DNA from: Phytobacter diazotrophicus
Lineage (GTDB): Bacteria; Pseudomonadota; Gammaproteobacteria; Enterobacterales; Enterobacteriaceae
Length of the DNA stretch: 64,000 nucleotides
Assembly: GCA_004346725.1 (NCBI GenBank)
Contig: SMDE01000002.1
Span: 477,568 to 541,567, forward strand
Reading direction: 5' to 3'
The notes beneath the pieces are model-generated. The model was given only the letters and a program-made list of their open reading frames with translations, did not search any database and had not been told where the DNA came from. Position 1 is the first letter of the stretch; each line of letters begins with the position of its first letter. The translations under genes and the position numbers were made by a program. Positions 1 to 11,382 of the stretch are shown here, one piece after another.

Positions 1-410
1 GATAACTGATGATGTACTGTTTCCTGTTCTGCTTCGTGTATATCGCAACCGTTATTAATTAATTTCAAAAACAATTCAGTTGCAGTGTTTGGATTTACAC
101 GCGAAAATCTATCAATATTTTCAAGAACCAATACTGCATTTTTGATTCTTCCTTTTACAATATCATCTATGAATCCATGCAGTACTGAACCTGGTGCAAT
201 GTTCTTTCCTGAGAAACCAGAAACCCCCTCGGCGTTAAGAAAAACAACATCACTGGTATCAAGTGTATATCCAAGTTTTAGTTCATCGTCATAGTTATTA
301 ATGTACTGCATTAGTAAGTTTTGTTGGCGGCTCATACCAAAACCACCCATTTCTGTTTTCTGGCGACCTGAACTTACGCGACAGTAACAATACACTTTTT
401 TCGTTTTCAT
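1..410 (-). CDS. Serine recombinase, N-terminal part (runs off the left edge)
   Basis: The reading frame opens with ATG at 408-410 on the minus strand and stays open for 136 codons to the window edge, so the C-terminus is missing. The first residues (MKTKKVYCYCRVSSGRQ) carry the YxRVSxxxQ motif of the serine resolvase/invertase family, where the serine is the nucleophile. About 95 residues later VLENIDRFSR matches the family's LDRLSR-type motif. Such proteins cut and rejoin DNA at specific sites in phages, transposons and integrative elements. The gene is much richer in A+T than its neighbours, which suggests transfer. Without the rest of the gene I cannot tell a large serine integrase from a shorter resolvase. 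Confidence 0.8.
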   Translation of the reverse strand, partial: MKTKKVYCYCRVSSGRQKTEMGGFGMSRQQNLLMQYINNYDDELKLGYTLDTSDVVFLNAEGVSGFSGKNIAPGSVLHGFIDDIVKGRIKNAVLVLENIDRFSRVNPNTATELFLKLINNGCDIHEAEQETVHHQL

Positions 411-477
411 GTACCGAATCCTAAGTAAACTCATACTGTATAGTAGCATGATACATGGTGGTATAAGGACTAACAGG

Positions 478-1320
478 ATGCAGCGCGATACCCGTCCCAC
501 AGAGTTAGGCGATTACCTCAAACACCGCCGTGCGCGGCTCGACCCGGATGCGCTTGGCTTTCATACCGGGCGTCGTCGAACACCCGGATTACGTCGTGAA
601 GAGGTGGCGCATCTGGCCTGTATTAGCGCCACCTGGTATACCTGGCTGGAGCAAGGGCGCGGCGGCACCCCGTCAGCAGAAGTGCTGGAGCGCTTATGCC
701 ACGCTCTACAACTTAGCCCACCCGAACGTGAGCATGTCTTCCATCTGGCGCTCGGACGCGCCCCTGAGGTGCGTTATACCCCGTCGCTGGCCGTCACGGC
801 ACGGCTGCAAAAGGTGCTGGATTGTATGACGCTCAGCCCGGCGATGATCCGCACCGCGACATGGTGTGTACTGGCATGGAATCAGCCCGCTGCCGTCGTG
901 CTGACCGATTATGCAAAGCTGCCCCATACCGAGCGCAATATTCTGCGGCGTATCTTTCTCGACCCACGGGTGCGTGAGGTTCAGGCAGACTGGGAAGGCC
1001 TGGCGCAGTCGCTGGTCGCCGCTTTTCGCGCGGATGCCACCCGCTCAGGCGCAACAGCAGAAGTGAAACCGCTTATTGATGAATTGATGGCCGCGTCGCC
1101 GCTGTTCGCCGAACTGTGGCGCAGCAATACCATCGACACGATGGGTGAAGGCACGAAAGTGCTGATTCATCGCGAGGCGGGGAGATTATCGCTGGAATAT
1201 TCGAGTTTTGCCGTTGAAGGGCAGCCAGATCTGACGATGATTGTCTATAACCCGTCAACGCCTGAGGATGCCCAAAAAATCAGCGCGTTACTTAGCGCAG
1301 CCGCCCGCGCGCCAGATTAA
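478..1320 (+). CDS. MmyB-type XRE-family transcriptional regulator
   Basis: This 280-residue protein has an N-terminal Xre-type helix-turn-helix (about residues 8-80, with [18 protein letters not shown] and the typical [10 protein letters not shown] segment) and a C-terminal MmyB-like ligand-binding domain. It should be a DNA-binding regulator; the ligand is unknown. I chose the ATG at 478 because AAGGA lies about 8 bases upstream; an upstream in-frame ATG at 409 lacks a site and would overlap the divergent recombinase start. The stop lies 29 bases inside the convergent ruvC gene, so the two genes overlap tail to tail. It has a higher G+C content than the recombinase next to it. It is probably self- or neighbour-regulating, but no target can be named. 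Confidence 0.85.
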   Translation: MQRDTRPTELGDYLKHRRARLDPDALGFHTGRRRTPGLRREEVAHLACISATWYTWLEQGRGGTPSAEVLERLCHALQLSPPEREHVFHLALGRAPEVRYTPSLAVTARLQKVLDCMTLSPAMIRTATWCVLAWNQPAAVVLTDYAKLPHTERNILRRIFLDPRVREVQADWEGLAQSLVAAFRADATRSGATAEVKPLIDELMAASPLFAELWRSNTIDTMGEGTKVLIHREAGRLSLEYSSFAVEGQPDLTMIVYNPSTPEDAQKISALLSAAARAPD

Positions 1321-1813
1321 GCCGGGTATCGCTCATTTGCATTGCATTCTGGCTGACATGGCAATGGGTGATAGCAATCGCCAGCGCATCGGCGGCGTCC
1401 GCTTGCGGGTTCGCCGGAAGTTTCAGCAAGGTGCGTACCATATGCTGAACCTGGCTTTTCTCGGCGCTGCCAATACCGACGACGGTCTGTTTGACCTGAC
1501 GGGCCGCATATTCAAACACGGGCAGATCCTGGTTTACAGCAGCCACAATGGCCACACCGCGCGCCTGCCCAAGCTTGAGCGCAGAATCGGCGTTTTTTGC
1601 CATAAAGACTTGTTCAATCGCGAAGTAATCAGGCTGGAACTGGGTGATGATTTCCGTCACACCGGCATAAATTAATTTCAGGCGCGACGGTAAATCATCA
1701 ACTTTGGTACGGATGCATCCGCTGCCCAGGTAGGTCAGTTGCCTGCCTACCTGGCGAATCACACCGTAACCGGTTACGCGTGAACCCGGGTCGATACCGA
1801 GAATGACAGACAT
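1292..1813 (-). CDS. ruvC: Crossover junction endodeoxyribonuclease RuvC
   Basis: RuvC is the Holliday-junction resolvase that makes paired nicks in four-way junctions during recombinational repair, working with the RuvAB branch-migration motor. The 173-residue product matches the E. coli length. The catalytic acidic residues are visible: Asp in GIDPGSR, Glu in FAIEQVF, and two Asp in [11 protein letters not shown]. The start at 1813 ([10 protein letters not shown]) matches the family; the open frame extends upstream but has no homology there. It is the last gene of aspS-nudB-yebC-ruvC, 34 bases after yebC. Beyond its 3' end the usual neighbours are replaced by a regulator and a recombinase, so ruvAB must lie elsewhere or further left. 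Confidence 0.97.
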   Translation of the reverse strand: MSVILGIDPGSRVTGYGVIRQVGRQLTYLGSGCIRTKVDDLPSRLKLIYAGVTEIITQFQPDYFAIEQVFMAKNADSALKLGQARGVAIVAAVNQDLPVFEYAARQVKQTVVGIGSAEKSQVQHMVRTLLKLPANPQADAADALAIAITHCHVSQNAMQMSDTRLNLARGRLR

Positions 1814-1847
1814 CACGCGTCTCCGGTTATTGCGATAAGTTGCCTCA

Positions 1848-2588
1848 TCACAGAGTAGCCGCAACCTCGTCAGAAATTTCACCGTTATGGTAAACTTCCT
1901 GCACATCGTCGCAATCTTCGAGCATGTCGATCAAACGCAGCAGTTTCGGTGCGGTTTCCGCATCCATATCCGCTTTGGTTGACGGGATCATGGAGACTTC
2001 GGCATTGTCGGCTTTCAGGCCTGCCGCTTCCAGCGCATCGCGCACTGCGCCCATCTCTTCCCATGCGGTGTAGACGTCAATGGCACCGTCGTCGAAGGTC
2101 ACAACATCTTCCGCGCCCGCTTCCAGCGCCGCTTCCATGATGGTGTCTTCGTCGCCTTTCTCGAAAGAGATCACGCCTTTCTTGCTGAACAGGTAAGAAA
2201 CGGAACCGTCAGTGCCCAGGTTACCACCGGTTTTGGTGAAGGCATGGCGCACTTCGGCAACGGTACGGTTGCGGTTGTCAGACAGACATTCCACCATCAC
2301 CGCTGTGCCGCCAGGACCGTAACCTTCATAAATGATGGTTTCCATGTTCGCGTCTTCATCACCGCCCACGCCACGTGCGATAGCACGGTTCAGGGTGTCA
2401 CGGGTCATGTTGTTCGACAGCGCTTTATCCACTGCCGCACGCAGACGCGGGTTGGAACCGATATCGCCGCCGCCAAGGCGCGCTGCGGTAACCAGCTCAC
2501 GAATAATTTTGGTAAAGATTTTACCGCGCTTGGCATCCTGTGCCGCTTTGCGGTGTTTGGTGTTGGCCCATTTACTGTGACCTGCCAT
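1848..2588 (-). CDS. yebC: YebC/PmpR family protein (TACO1-like)
   Basis: This 246-residue protein has the start [20 protein letters not shown] that marks the YebC/TACO1 family. Family members have been described as DNA-binding regulators (PmpR) and, more recently, as ribosome-associated factors that help translation of proline-rich stretches. The length equals that of E. coli YebC. A Shine-Dalgarno GGAGAG precedes the ATG. It lies between nudB and ruvC in the same direction and is probably co-transcribed from the aspS promoter. Nothing unusual is seen. Confidence 0.96.
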   Translation of the reverse strand: MAGHSKWANTKHRKAAQDAKRGKIFTKIIRELVTAARLGGGDIGSNPRLRAAVDKALSNNMTRDTLNRAIARGVGGDEDANMETIIYEGYGPGGTAVMVECLSDNRNRTVAEVRHAFTKTGGNLGTDGSVSYLFSKKGVISFEKGDEDTIMEAALEAGAEDVVTFDDGAIDVYTAWEEMGAVRDALEAAGLKADNAEVSMIPSTKADMDAETAPKLLRLIDMLEDCDDVQEVYHNGEISDEVAATL

Positions 2589-2614
2589 AAGAAACTCTCC
2601 ACTTAACCGTTGAT

Positions 2615-3058
2615 TTATACGGCATGAATTACAAATTCTTCAATCGCCTGCCGGTTGCTCCATGACTTGGTTAACGCGGCCGCTTGCGGCGCATCAACCC
2701 AGCGGTAAGCCAGATGTTCAGTGAACACGACCGACCGTTCATGGGGTAGCGCAAGACAGAACCAGGATTCGGTATTGCGCACCACGCCAGGGGCGTAGCG
2801 ATGACGTAAATGTTCAAAAATTTCAAACTCCACCGTGCGCTGACAGTCAATTAAGGCCAGTTGCTCAGTCGCAATGTCAATGGCGACCTCTTCCTTTACT
2901 TCGCGCGCGGCGGCTTGCGATGCGGACTCTCCCTCTTCCAGGCTGCCGGTAACCGACTGCCAGAAATCGGGATCGTCGCGTCGCTGCAACATCAGCACCC
3001 GCTTCGTGTCCTGGGCATAAATAACAACTAAGACAGAAACGGGATACTTAAATTGCAT
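2615..3058 (-). CDS. nudB: Dihydroneopterin triphosphate diphosphatase
   Basis: NudB is a Nudix hydrolase that removes pyrophosphate from dihydroneopterin triphosphate in folate synthesis. The Nudix box is visible as [20 protein letters not shown] (G, then REVKEE) near residues 38-57. The product is 147 residues; E. coli NudB is about 150, the N-terminus being slightly different. The start at 3058 follows the aspS stop by one base (TAATATG), so the two genes are translationally linked. An upstream in-frame ATG lies inside aspS and is rejected. Confidence 0.95.
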   Translation of the reverse strand: MQFKYPVSVLVVIYAQDTKRVLMLQRRDDPDFWQSVTGSLEEGESASQAAAREVKEEVAIDIATEQLALIDCQRTVEFEIFEHLRHRYAPGVVRNTESWFCLALPHERSVVFTEHLAYRWVDAPQAAALTKSWSNRQAIEEFVIHAV

Positions 3059-3059
3059 A

Positions 3060-4844
3060 TTATTCGTTCTCCGAAATCTCTTTTGACGCTTTCGGAAGCA
3101 CCTGAATACCCAGTTCCGCCAGGGAAGCCGGGTTAGCAAAGCTCGGTGCTTCGGTCATCAGACAAGCAGCCGCAGTGGTTTTCGGGAAAGCGATAACGTC
3201 ACGGATGTTGTCGGTGCCGGTCAGCAGCATGGTCAGACGATCCAGACCAAATGCCAGGCCTGCGTGCGGCGGGGTACCGAATTTCAGCGCATCCAGCAGG
3301 AAGCCGAACTTCTCGCGCTGTTCCTGTTCAGTAATGCCCAGAATGCCAAACACGGTCTGCTGCATGTCACCACGGTGAATACGCACAGAACCACCGCCCA
3401 CTTCGTAGCCATTGATAACCATATCGTAAGCGTTCGCAACCGCCTCTTCCGGCGCGGCTTTCAGTTCATCCGCCGTCATGTCTTTCGGTGAGGTGAACGG
3501 ATGGTGCATTGCGGTCAGGCCGCCTTCACCGTCGTCTTCAAACATCGGGAAGTCGATAACCCACAGCGGCGCCCATTTGTTTTCGTCGGTCAGGCTCAGG
3601 TCTTTACCGAGTTTCAGACGCAGCGCGCCCAGCGCATCAGCTACCACTTTCTTGTTGTCAGCGCCGAAGAAAATCATGTCGCCGTCTTGTGCGCCAGTAC
3701 GATCCAGGAGAGCTTCAACGATGTCCGCGGTCAGGAATTTCGCCACCGGGCTGTTGATGCCTTCCATGCCTTTCGCACGTTCGGTCACTTTAATGTAAGC
3801 CAGGCCTTTCGCGCCGTAGATCTTCACAAAGTTGCCGTATTCATCAATCAGCTTACGGGTCAGAGAGGCGCCGCCCGGAACGCGCAGCGCGGCAACACGG
3901 CCTTTCGGATCGTTGGCCGGGCCAGAGAAGACCGCAAACTCAACGTTTTTCAGCAGATCCGCTACATCCACCAGCTCCATCGGGTTACGCAGGTCCGGTT
4001 TATCGGAACCGTAACGACGCTCCGCTTCGGCGAAAGTCATGATCGGGAACTGGCCCAGATCGACGCCTTTAATGTCCAGCCACAGGTTGCGGATCAGCTC
4101 TTCCATCACTTCACGCACCTGCGGTGCGGTCATGAAGGAGGTTTCCACGTCGATCTGGGTGAATTCTGGCTGACGGTCAGCGCGCAGGTCCTCGTCACGG
4201 AAGCATTTCACAATCTGGTAGTAACGATCGAAGCCGGACATCATCAGAAGCTGTTTGAATAGCTGTGGAGACTGCGGCAGCGCGTAGAATTTGCCTTTAT
4301 GTACGCGTGAAGGCACCAGATAGTCGCGCGCGCCTTCCGGCGTCGCTTTGGTCAGCATCGGGGTTTCGATATCAAGGAAACCGTGGTCATCCATAAAACG
4401 ACGCACGAAGCTGGTAATTTTGGCGCGGGTTTTCAGGCGCTGGGCCATTTCCGGACGACGCAGGTCCAGATAGCGGTATTTCAGACGCGCTTCTTCGGTA
4501 TTAACCTGATTGGAATCCAGCGGCAGCGGCTCAGAGCGGTTGATAATGGTCAGTTCGCTGGCAAACACTTCCACTTCGCCGGTCGCCATATCGCTGTTGA
4601 CGTTTCTTTCGTCACGAGCACGCACGGTGCCGGTCACCACGATGCAGAACTCATTACGCAGTTCGGAAGCCAGTTTGAAGGCTTCGGCGTCCGGGTCGAA
4701 GAACACCTGAACGATGCCTTCACGATCACGCATATCAATAAAAATGAGGCTGCCGAGATCACGACGACGATTGACCCAACCACACAGAGTCACCTGCTGC
4801 CCCACGTGGGACTTACGCAACTGTCCGCAATATTCTGTACGCAT
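3060..4844 (-). CDS. aspS: Aspartyl-tRNA synthetase
   Basis: AspS is a class II aminoacyl-tRNA synthetase that charges tRNA-Asp. The 594-residue product begins [20 protein letters not shown] as in E. coli, with the N-terminal OB-fold anticodon domain (about 1-105), the class II catalytic core interrupted by a bacterial GAD insertion (about 285-420), and the motif 3 region [13 protein letters not shown] near the C-terminus. The C-terminal tail ([10 protein letters not shown]) is slightly longer than in K-12. The start at 4844 is preceded by AAGGGATATC. It heads the aspS-nudB-yebC-ruvC operon and is divergent from yecD. A small hairpin (GCCTGC/GCAGGC at 4880-4894) lies in its leader. Confidence 0.97.
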   Translation of the reverse strand: MRTEYCGQLRKSHVGQQVTLCGWVNRRRDLGSLIFIDMRDREGIVQVFFDPDAEAFKLASELRNEFCIVVTGTVRARDERNVNSDMATGEVEVFASELTIINRSEPLPLDSNQVNTEEARLKYRYLDLRRPEMAQRLKTRAKITSFVRRFMDDHGFLDIETPMLTKATPEGARDYLVPSRVHKGKFYALPQSPQLFKQLLMMSGFDRYYQIVKCFRDEDLRADRQPEFTQIDVETSFMTAPQVREVMEELIRNLWLDIKGVDLGQFPIMTFAEAERRYGSDKPDLRNPMELVDVADLLKNVEFAVFSGPANDPKGRVAALRVPGGASLTRKLIDEYGNFVKIYGAKGLAYIKVTERAKGMEGINSPVAKFLTADIVEALLDRTGAQDGDMIFFGADNKKVVADALGALRLKLGKDLSLTDENKWAPLWVIDFPMFEDDGEGGLTAMHHPFTSPKDMTADELKAAPEEAVANAYDMVINGYEVGGGSVRIHRGDMQQTVFGILGITEQEQREKFGFLLDALKFGTPPHAGLAFGLDRLTMLLTGTDNIRDVIAFPKTTAAACLMTEAPSFANPASLAELGIQVLPKASKEISENE

Positions 4845-5112
4845 GAGATATCCCTTAACTTTGCCGCAGGCTGATTGTTGCCTGCCGTGCAGGCGACGAT
4901 GTCGCAGCTTTAGCTGAATGTCACAACTGGATGAAAAAAGGCGGCTATTATACTGGAAATAATGGCACACGATAAGCCCGATACCGCCTGTACGCGCGTT
5001 TGCTGCGCACGCTTAGTGCGTATTCTCACAAAAATTAACAAAATTTGTAAACCGGGTGCAGCAGGATACCGCGTAAGGTAAGTGCGACCTCATTCTTTTT
5101 TCAGGAGTTATC

Positions 5113-5679
5113 ATGCTTGAACTTAATGCTGCCAACACCGCCCTGGTGGTTATCGATTTACAGGAAGGTATTCTGCCGTTTGCCGGTGGTCCGCACAGCG
5201 CTGAGGATGTGGTGAAACGGGCCGCGACGCTGGCGGAGGCGTTTCGCGCTAACAGTGCGCCGGTCATTCTGGTCCGCGTTGGCTGGTCTGCCGATTTTGC
5301 CGAAGCGTTAAAACAGCCGGTCGATGCGCAAACTGGCGGTCACGCGTTGCCGGAAAACTGGTGGACGTATCCGCTGAAGCTTGGCAAGAAAGAGAGCGAC
5401 ATTGAGGTCACTAAACGCCAGTGGGGCGCATTCTACGGTACCGACCTGGAGTTGCAGTTGCGCCGCCGCGGTATCGACACCATCGTGTTGTGCGGTATTT
5501 CCACCAACATCGGCGTGGAATCCACCGCCCGCAACGCCTGGGAGCTGGGCTTTAACCTGGTGGTTGCGGAAGATGCCTGCTCCGCCGCCAGCAGCGAACA
5601 GCATCAGGGCAGCATGAAAAATATCTTCCCGCGAATTGGTCGCGTGCGCAGCACCGGGGAGATTCTGGCCGCGTTATGA
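5113..5679 (+). CDS. yecD: Isochorismatase-family hydrolase YecD
   Basis: This 188-residue cytoplasmic protein belongs to the cysteine-hydrolase/isochorismatase superfamily. The catalytic Asp is seen in VVIDLQEG. At the position where nicotinamidases have the catalytic cysteine, the sequence reads [13 protein letters not shown] with glycine, as in isochorismatases such as EntB, so a cysteine mechanism is unlikely. The physiological substrate is not known. AGGAG precedes the ATG. It overlaps yecE by four bases (ATGA) and is divergent from aspS. Confidence 0.92.
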   Translation: MLELNAANTALVVIDLQEGILPFAGGPHSAEDVVKRAATLAEAFRANSAPVILVRVGWSADFAEALKQPVDAQTGGHALPENWWTYPLKLGKKESDIEVTKRQWGAFYGTDLELQLRRRGIDTIVLCGISTNIGVESTARNAWELGFNLVVAEDACSAASSEQHQGSMKNIFPRIGRVRSTGEILAAL

Positions 5680-6494
5680 TTTACCTTGGCCTGCCGCAAT
5701 GGTCGCACCCGAAATGGGTGCGCCTTGGCATCACCAGTCTTGAAGAGTATGCCCGCCACTTTAACTGCGTGGAGGGTAACACCACGCTCTATGCCCTGCC
5801 GAAAGCCGAAATTGTCCAGCGCTGGTACGATCAAACCCACGATGATTTTCGCTTTTGCTTTAAATTTCCGGCGACCATTTCCCATCAGGCCTCGCTGCGC
5901 CAGTGCAGCGATTTGACGCAGGAATTTTTCACCCGTCTTGCGCCGCTGGAAACGCGTATCGGCCAGTACTGGTTACAACTGCCCGCCACGTTTGGTCCGC
6001 GCGATCTTCCGGCACTGTGGGCTTTCCTGGATGCGCTTCCGGCGGATTTCACCTACGGTGTTGAAGTGCGCCACCCGGAGTTTTTTGCCAAAGGCGAGAC
6101 GGAGTTGTCGCTTAACCGCGGTCTGCATCAGCGCGGCGTCAACCGGGTGATTCTGGATAGCCGCCCTATTCACAGCGCCATCCCCCACAGCGAAGCGGTG
6201 AGGGATGCGCAGCGCAAGAAGCCTAAGCTGCCGGTTCATGCCCTGGTGACCGCACAAAACCCATTGATCCGCTTTATCGGTAGTGACGATATGGAACAGA
6301 ATCGTCAATTATTCAGCGTCTGGCTGGAGAAGCTGCCGCAATGGGAGAAGCAGAGCACGCCATATCTGTTTTTGCACACCCCTGATAACGGCCAGTCGCC
6401 GGAACTCGTGGATGTATTGTGGAAAGATCTTCAGCAGGCGCTGCCCTCTATTGGCACTCCTCCGTCCATTCCTCAGCAATCTTCTCTTTTCTGA
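5676..6494 (+). CDS. yecE: DUF72 family protein YecE
   Basis: The 272-residue product is a DUF72 (YecE-like) protein with a predicted TIM-barrel fold. Recognisable parts are [15 protein letters not shown] at the start and GVEVRHPEF and FLHTPDN further on. Its biochemical function is unknown. It overlaps the yecD stop codon by four bases, so the pair is co-translated. The C-terminal end ([11 protein letters not shown]) is like that of enterobacterial homologues. Confidence 0.93.
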   Translation: MIYLGLPQWSHPKWVRLGITSLEEYARHFNCVEGNTTLYALPKAEIVQRWYDQTHDDFRFCFKFPATISHQASLRQCSDLTQEFFTRLAPLETRIGQYWLQLPATFGPRDLPALWAFLDALPADFTYGVEVRHPEFFAKGETELSLNRGLHQRGVNRVILDSRPIHSAIPHSEAVRDAQRKKPKLPVHALVTAQNPLIRFIGSDDMEQNRQLFSVWLEKLPQWEKQSTPYLFLHTPDNGQSPELVDVLWKDLQQALPSIGTPPSIPQQSSLF

Positions 6495-6542
6495 ATGGAT
6501 TACCTATCATTGTAAAGCCATCCGCGTATAAAGGGAGTTTGT

Positions 6543-6938
6543 ATGGTAAGCGCGCTGTATGCCGTGCTGGGTGCGTTACTGCTCATTAAGTTTTCATTTG
6601 ATGTTGTGCGTCTGCGCATGCAATACCGCGTCAGCTATGGCGACGGTGGGTTCAGCGAGTTGCAAAGCGCCATCCGTATTCACGGCAACGCGGTGGAATA
6701 CATTCCGCTGGCGTTGGTGCTGTTGTTATTTATGGAGATGAACGGCGCTGAAACCTGGATGGTTCACGTGTGCGGCATCCTGCTTATTGCCGGACGTTTA
6801 ATGCATTACTACGGGCTTCATCACCGACAGCTAAGCTGGCGTCGTTCCGGAATGAGCGCGACCTGGAGTTCGCTGCTACTAATGGTGGTCGCAAACCTGT
6901 GGTATATGCCGTGGGAGTTGGTTTTCTCCCTGCGTTAG
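6543..6938 (+). CDS. yecN: MAPEG-family membrane protein YecN
   Basis: YecN is a 131-residue inner-membrane protein of the MAPEG family (membrane-associated proteins in eicosanoid and glutathione metabolism). Four hydrophobic segments are visible, and the family pattern of a basic/polar loop RIHGNAVEYIPLAL near residues 43-56 is present. AGGGAG precedes the ATG. Its substrate in bacteria is not established. It lies 48 bases after yecE in the same direction. Confidence 0.92.
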   Translation: MVSALYAVLGALLLIKFSFDVVRLRMQYRVSYGDGGFSELQSAIRIHGNAVEYIPLALVLLLFMEMNGAETWMVHVCGILLIAGRLMHYYGLHHRQLSWRRSGMSATWSSLLLMVVANLWYMPWELVFSLR

Positions 6939-8689
<1,751 letters not shown>

Positions 8690-8701
8690 TGAGTGACGAA
8701 G

Positions 8702-8832
8702 CCTTTTCGCCAGAATAGTTCGGTTTGCAACAAGGCGGCGACGCGGCGCATCCCCGGGAGCGTAGATAACTACGTGGCCGGAGTGAGCGAGGAAAGCCAA
8801 CGCCGTTGCAGGCCGGAATAGGCAGGCGAAAG
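8702..8832. repeat. ERIC-like intergenic palindrome
   Basis: About 130 bases downstream of cmoB form a long imperfect inverted repeat: CTTTTCGCC at 8702-8710 pairs with GGCGAAAG near 8825-8832, and the inner parts pair through the centre. The core resembles the ERIC (IRU) consensus: ATCCCCGGGAGC, then ACGTGGCCGGAGTGAGCGAG and AGCCAACGC. ERIC elements are about 127 bases, palindromic and intergenic in enterobacteria. The copy is diverged. I found no second copy in the window. Confidence 0.65.
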
Positions 8833-8833
8833 A

Positions 8834-8865
8834 TAAAAAAAGGCCCCTGTTAAATGCAGGGGCCT
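8834..8865 (-). terminator. Rho-independent terminator of cutC
   Basis: AGGCCCCTG (8841-8849) and CAGGGGCCT (8857-8865) form a 9-bp stem with a 7-base loop. On the minus strand it is followed by a run of T (TTTTTTAT), which fits the end of the cutC transcript. Confidence 0.85.
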
Positions 8866-8914
8866 GGTACGAGCAAGCATCATATTGGGCGACATGATGC
8901 GCGGTAAAAACCGG

Positions 8915-9658
8915 TTATGGGCGATGCTGAACAATCATTGTCTTCATCACCGCCACTGCCTCGCCGTCCACACCATAGCGCGAATACTCATCCGCGGCGG
9001 CGTCCGACGACATGGACAATCCTGTATTGCGATAACGCATGGGCGATGGTGTCCAGATACCCGCTGAGCTGTGAACTTCTTTCACGCCTGCGTCAAGGAA
9101 ACGCATCAGGTTCGCTGCACGGACACCCGCGCCAGCCATAATGATTGGAACACCTGAATGGGTATTTAGTTCCATAATTAATGAAAGACCTTTTTCTGCG
9201 CTCGCCTGTTGACCTGACGTCAGGATGCGGGCAACCCCTAAATCTCTCAATTTTTCAGCGGCTTCACGCGGTTTTGCACACATATCAAAAGCGCGATGAA
9301 AAGTGACCGCCAACCCCCTTGCCGCCTCAATAATTTGTTGCATACGCGGCATATCGACATTGCCGTCCTCATCCAGCACGCCGGTTACCATTCCCGGAAA
9401 ACCCAGTTCGCGGATGGCCTGGATATCCTCCAGCATGGCGGCGAACTCATCGTCGCTGTAGCAAAAATCGCCCCCGCGCGGGCGCACTATCGGGTGCACA
9501 GGGATGGTGACCCGCTGACGGGCGGCTTTAAGCGTCCCGAGTGAGGGGGTCAGCCCGCCTTCTTTCGGCGCGGCGCACAGCTCAATGCGGTCCGCCCCGT
9601 TTTGCTGCGCGATCTCCGCACAGGTTGCGCTATAGCAACATATTTCCAGTAACGTCAT
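8915..9658 (-). CDS. cutC: CutC family protein (copper homeostasis)
   Basis: The 247-residue protein matches CutC, a TIM-barrel family linked by genetics to copper tolerance; the biochemical role remains uncertain. Family signatures include [20 protein letters not shown] at the start, [15 protein letters not shown] and [18 protein letters not shown] precedes the ATG. It is followed by a strong terminator and lies 82 bases after yecM in the same direction. Confidence 0.94.
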   Translation of the reverse strand: MTLLEICCYSATCAEIAQQNGADRIELCAAPKEGGLTPSLGTLKAARQRVTIPVHPIVRPRGGDFCYSDDEFAAMLEDIQAIRELGFPGMVTGVLDEDGNVDMPRMQQIIEAARGLAVTFHRAFDMCAKPREAAEKLRDLGVARILTSGQQASAEKGLSLIMELNTHSGVPIIMAGAGVRAANLMRFLDAGVKEVHSSAGIWTPSPMRYRNTGLSMSSDAAADEYSRYGVDGEAVAVMKTMIVQHRP

Positions 9659-9740
9659 CTCTTCTTCCTTTAAGATGCAGCGTGCTCAGCATGGCATTAT
9701 TTGGCAACCTGCGTGCTGAGCGCCCTCACACAGTGAGATT

Positions 9741-10301
9741 CTATTGCTCGCTGGCGACTATCTCTTCTATCGACCAGGGGTGAAATTTGATGGTGACTTT
9801 ACCATCGGTCACGGCAAGCGTGGGGTTCGGCAGGCGCTCTCGTTCACCTTTTGGCGAACTGGTCTTCACAAAAATGCCTGGCTGGCTCAACCCCTCATCC
9901 GAAAGCAGCGCCAGCGCGCGGGCATTGAGGGTTTCCGGCTCACCCGGCAGTACAATTTCGATATGCTCCCACCCCTCGTGCGGGTAACGTTTTTCCCCCG
10001 GCCACGGCAGTTCGACCACGCTAAATGCCCAGTGCGCGACCTGCACCGGTTGCGATAACCTGAACAGACAGATAGGTCGGCCATTAATAAGGTTTTCTGA
10101 GAGCAGCTCACCGCACTGTTCAAAGCCGCGACGCCAGCGTTCAGCCGTCGCGTTCTGGTGACAGCGCAAGGAGATATGGTCAGCATTAAGGTCACGGATA
10201 TCCAGCCCCAGGCGGGTGACAAGGTGTGTCAGATCCTCAATGAAACGCGGGAGATCTGCAGCGATATCCTGCAGTTCGTCAATATGTTGCCAGCCAGTCA
10301 T
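9741..10301 (-). CDS. yecM: VOC-superfamily protein YecM
   Basis: This 186-residue cytoplasmic protein matches YecM of E. coli, which has a glyoxalase/bleomycin-resistance (VOC) type fold and a putative metal site. Conserved stretches include ADHISLRCHQN and GWEHIEIVLPGEPE. No reaction is known. In E. coli it neighbours argS; here a ten-gene accessory operon lies between yecM and argS. Confidence 0.9.
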   Translation of the reverse strand: MTGWQHIDELQDIAADLPRFIEDLTHLVTRLGLDIRDLNADHISLRCHQNATAERWRRGFEQCGELLSENLINGRPICLFRLSQPVQVAHWAFSVVELPWPGEKRYPHEGWEHIEIVLPGEPETLNARALALLSDEGLSQPGIFVKTSSPKGERERLPNPTLAVTDGKVTIKFHPWSIEEIVASEQ

Positions 10302-10410
10302 TGTTTATTCCCATGCGATGAATTCGGGCGATACTTTACCCTGTTCTGCGCATGTCACCAACTCAGGTTATGCAGTGACGTCGCCCGCGTCTGACGTCAC
10401 TGCCACCCGG

Positions 10411-11370
10411 TTATTTGAGGTTCAGGCGAAGCCCCAGATCGTTGGGATAGGGATTGAAATAGTTTTGTGCCAGCAGATAGTGGTCAGGGTATTCGCCAAG
10501 GTAATGTTTGAGCAACGTTAAGGGGGCAAGTATCGGCAGCAGCCCGGCGCGATAGTGAAGAATCACCTCCCGAAGCTCACCGCGCTGACGAGGCGTAAGT
10601 TTGCCGTGAAAATACCCCTGAATGTGCATCAATACGTTAGTGTGATTCTTGCGGGAGGCCGGGTGTTTGAGGATCGCCATCAGCTTTTCCCGGTAAGCCT
10701 CGAAAAACGCCTCCAGGTTGTCCCACTGGGAAAGTGACGCGACAAACGGCCCGATCTCCCGGTATCCCGCCTGATGATGTGCCAGCAACTGGAGTTTGTA
10801 GCGGCTGTGAAAATCGAGCAGGCTATGACGGGTCAGACCGCGTGCCCGCAGGGTATTGAGCTCATATAACGCGAATACGCGCTCCACAAAGTTCTCGCGC
10901 AATACCGGGTCGTGCAGGCGACCGTCTTCTTCCACCGGCAGCCACGGGTACGCCGAGAGTAACGCGCCGGTGAAACGCCCCACCCCCTCTTTCCGCCCTC
11001 GCCCGCCTTTTTCATCATACAGTCGCACGCGTTCCATTCCGCAACTCGGTGATTTCGCACAGACGATAAAACCGGCCAGTTCGGCAACGCGGGGCAGATA
11101 CGCCGTGGTGAAGTCATCTATTTTCTGGGTGACATCCTCATTCGGCGCCTGGCTAAAGCGCATCCGGGTCTCGCCACTGGCGGTCTGAACCAGACGCAAC
11201 GCCGGGCGGGGAACGGGCAGCCCCATAGCCATCTCCGGGCAGACAGGGCTAAAGGTCACCCACTGGGCAAGTTCGTCCATCACAAAACCCATGCGCTTAT
11301 GTCCGCCATCGAAACGCACGGCCGAGCCGGTCAAACAGCCGCTGATACCAATCGTCGGTTGAGTTTTCAT
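10411..11370 (-). CDS. DUF523 (TudS-like)/DUF1722 fusion protein
   Basis: The 319-residue protein has an N-terminal DUF523 domain (about 1-155) and a C-terminal DUF1722 domain (about 170-310). In DUF523 the cysteines of the 2-thiouracil desulfidase TudS type are visible: Cys12 in GCLTGSAVRFDG, Cys44 in SPVCPEMAMGLPVPR, and Cys104/Cys110 in CAKSPSCG. In TudS three such cysteines hold a [4Fe-4S] cluster. The same fusion exists in other proteobacteria, often near photolyase genes. It is the last gene of the MerR-linked operon, 12 bases after the lipoprotein gene. Its substrate here is not known; a desulfurase role is inferred. Confidence 0.85.
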   Translation of the reverse strand: MKTQPTIGISGCLTGSAVRFDGGHKRMGFVMDELAQWVTFSPVCPEMAMGLPVPRPALRLVQTASGETRMRFSQAPNEDVTQKIDDFTTAYLPRVAELAGFIVCAKSPSCGMERVRLYDEKGGRGRKEGVGRFTGALLSAYPWLPVEEDGRLHDPVLRENFVERVFALYELNTLRARGLTRHSLLDFHSRYKLQLLAHHQAGYREIGPFVASLSQWDNLEAFFEAYREKLMAILKHPASRKNHTNVLMHIQGYFHGKLTPRQRGELREVILHYRAGLLPILAPLTLLKHYLGEYPDHYLLAQNYFNPYPNDLGLRLNLK

Positions 11371-11382
11371 ACCCCTCTCCTT

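Noticed and set aside
1241..1675. Plus-strand frame of 144 codons opposite ruvC.
   Set aside because: It is the antisense of ruvC, which is certain, and it shows no family features.
3501..4262. Plus-strand open frame of 253 codons opposite aspS.
   Set aside because: Antisense shadow of a conserved gene with no ribosome site or domain.
9684..9721. Inverted repeat GCTCAGCA/TGCTGAGC between cutC and yecM.
   Set aside because: The loop is 22 bases long and no T-run follows on either strand; not a supported terminator.
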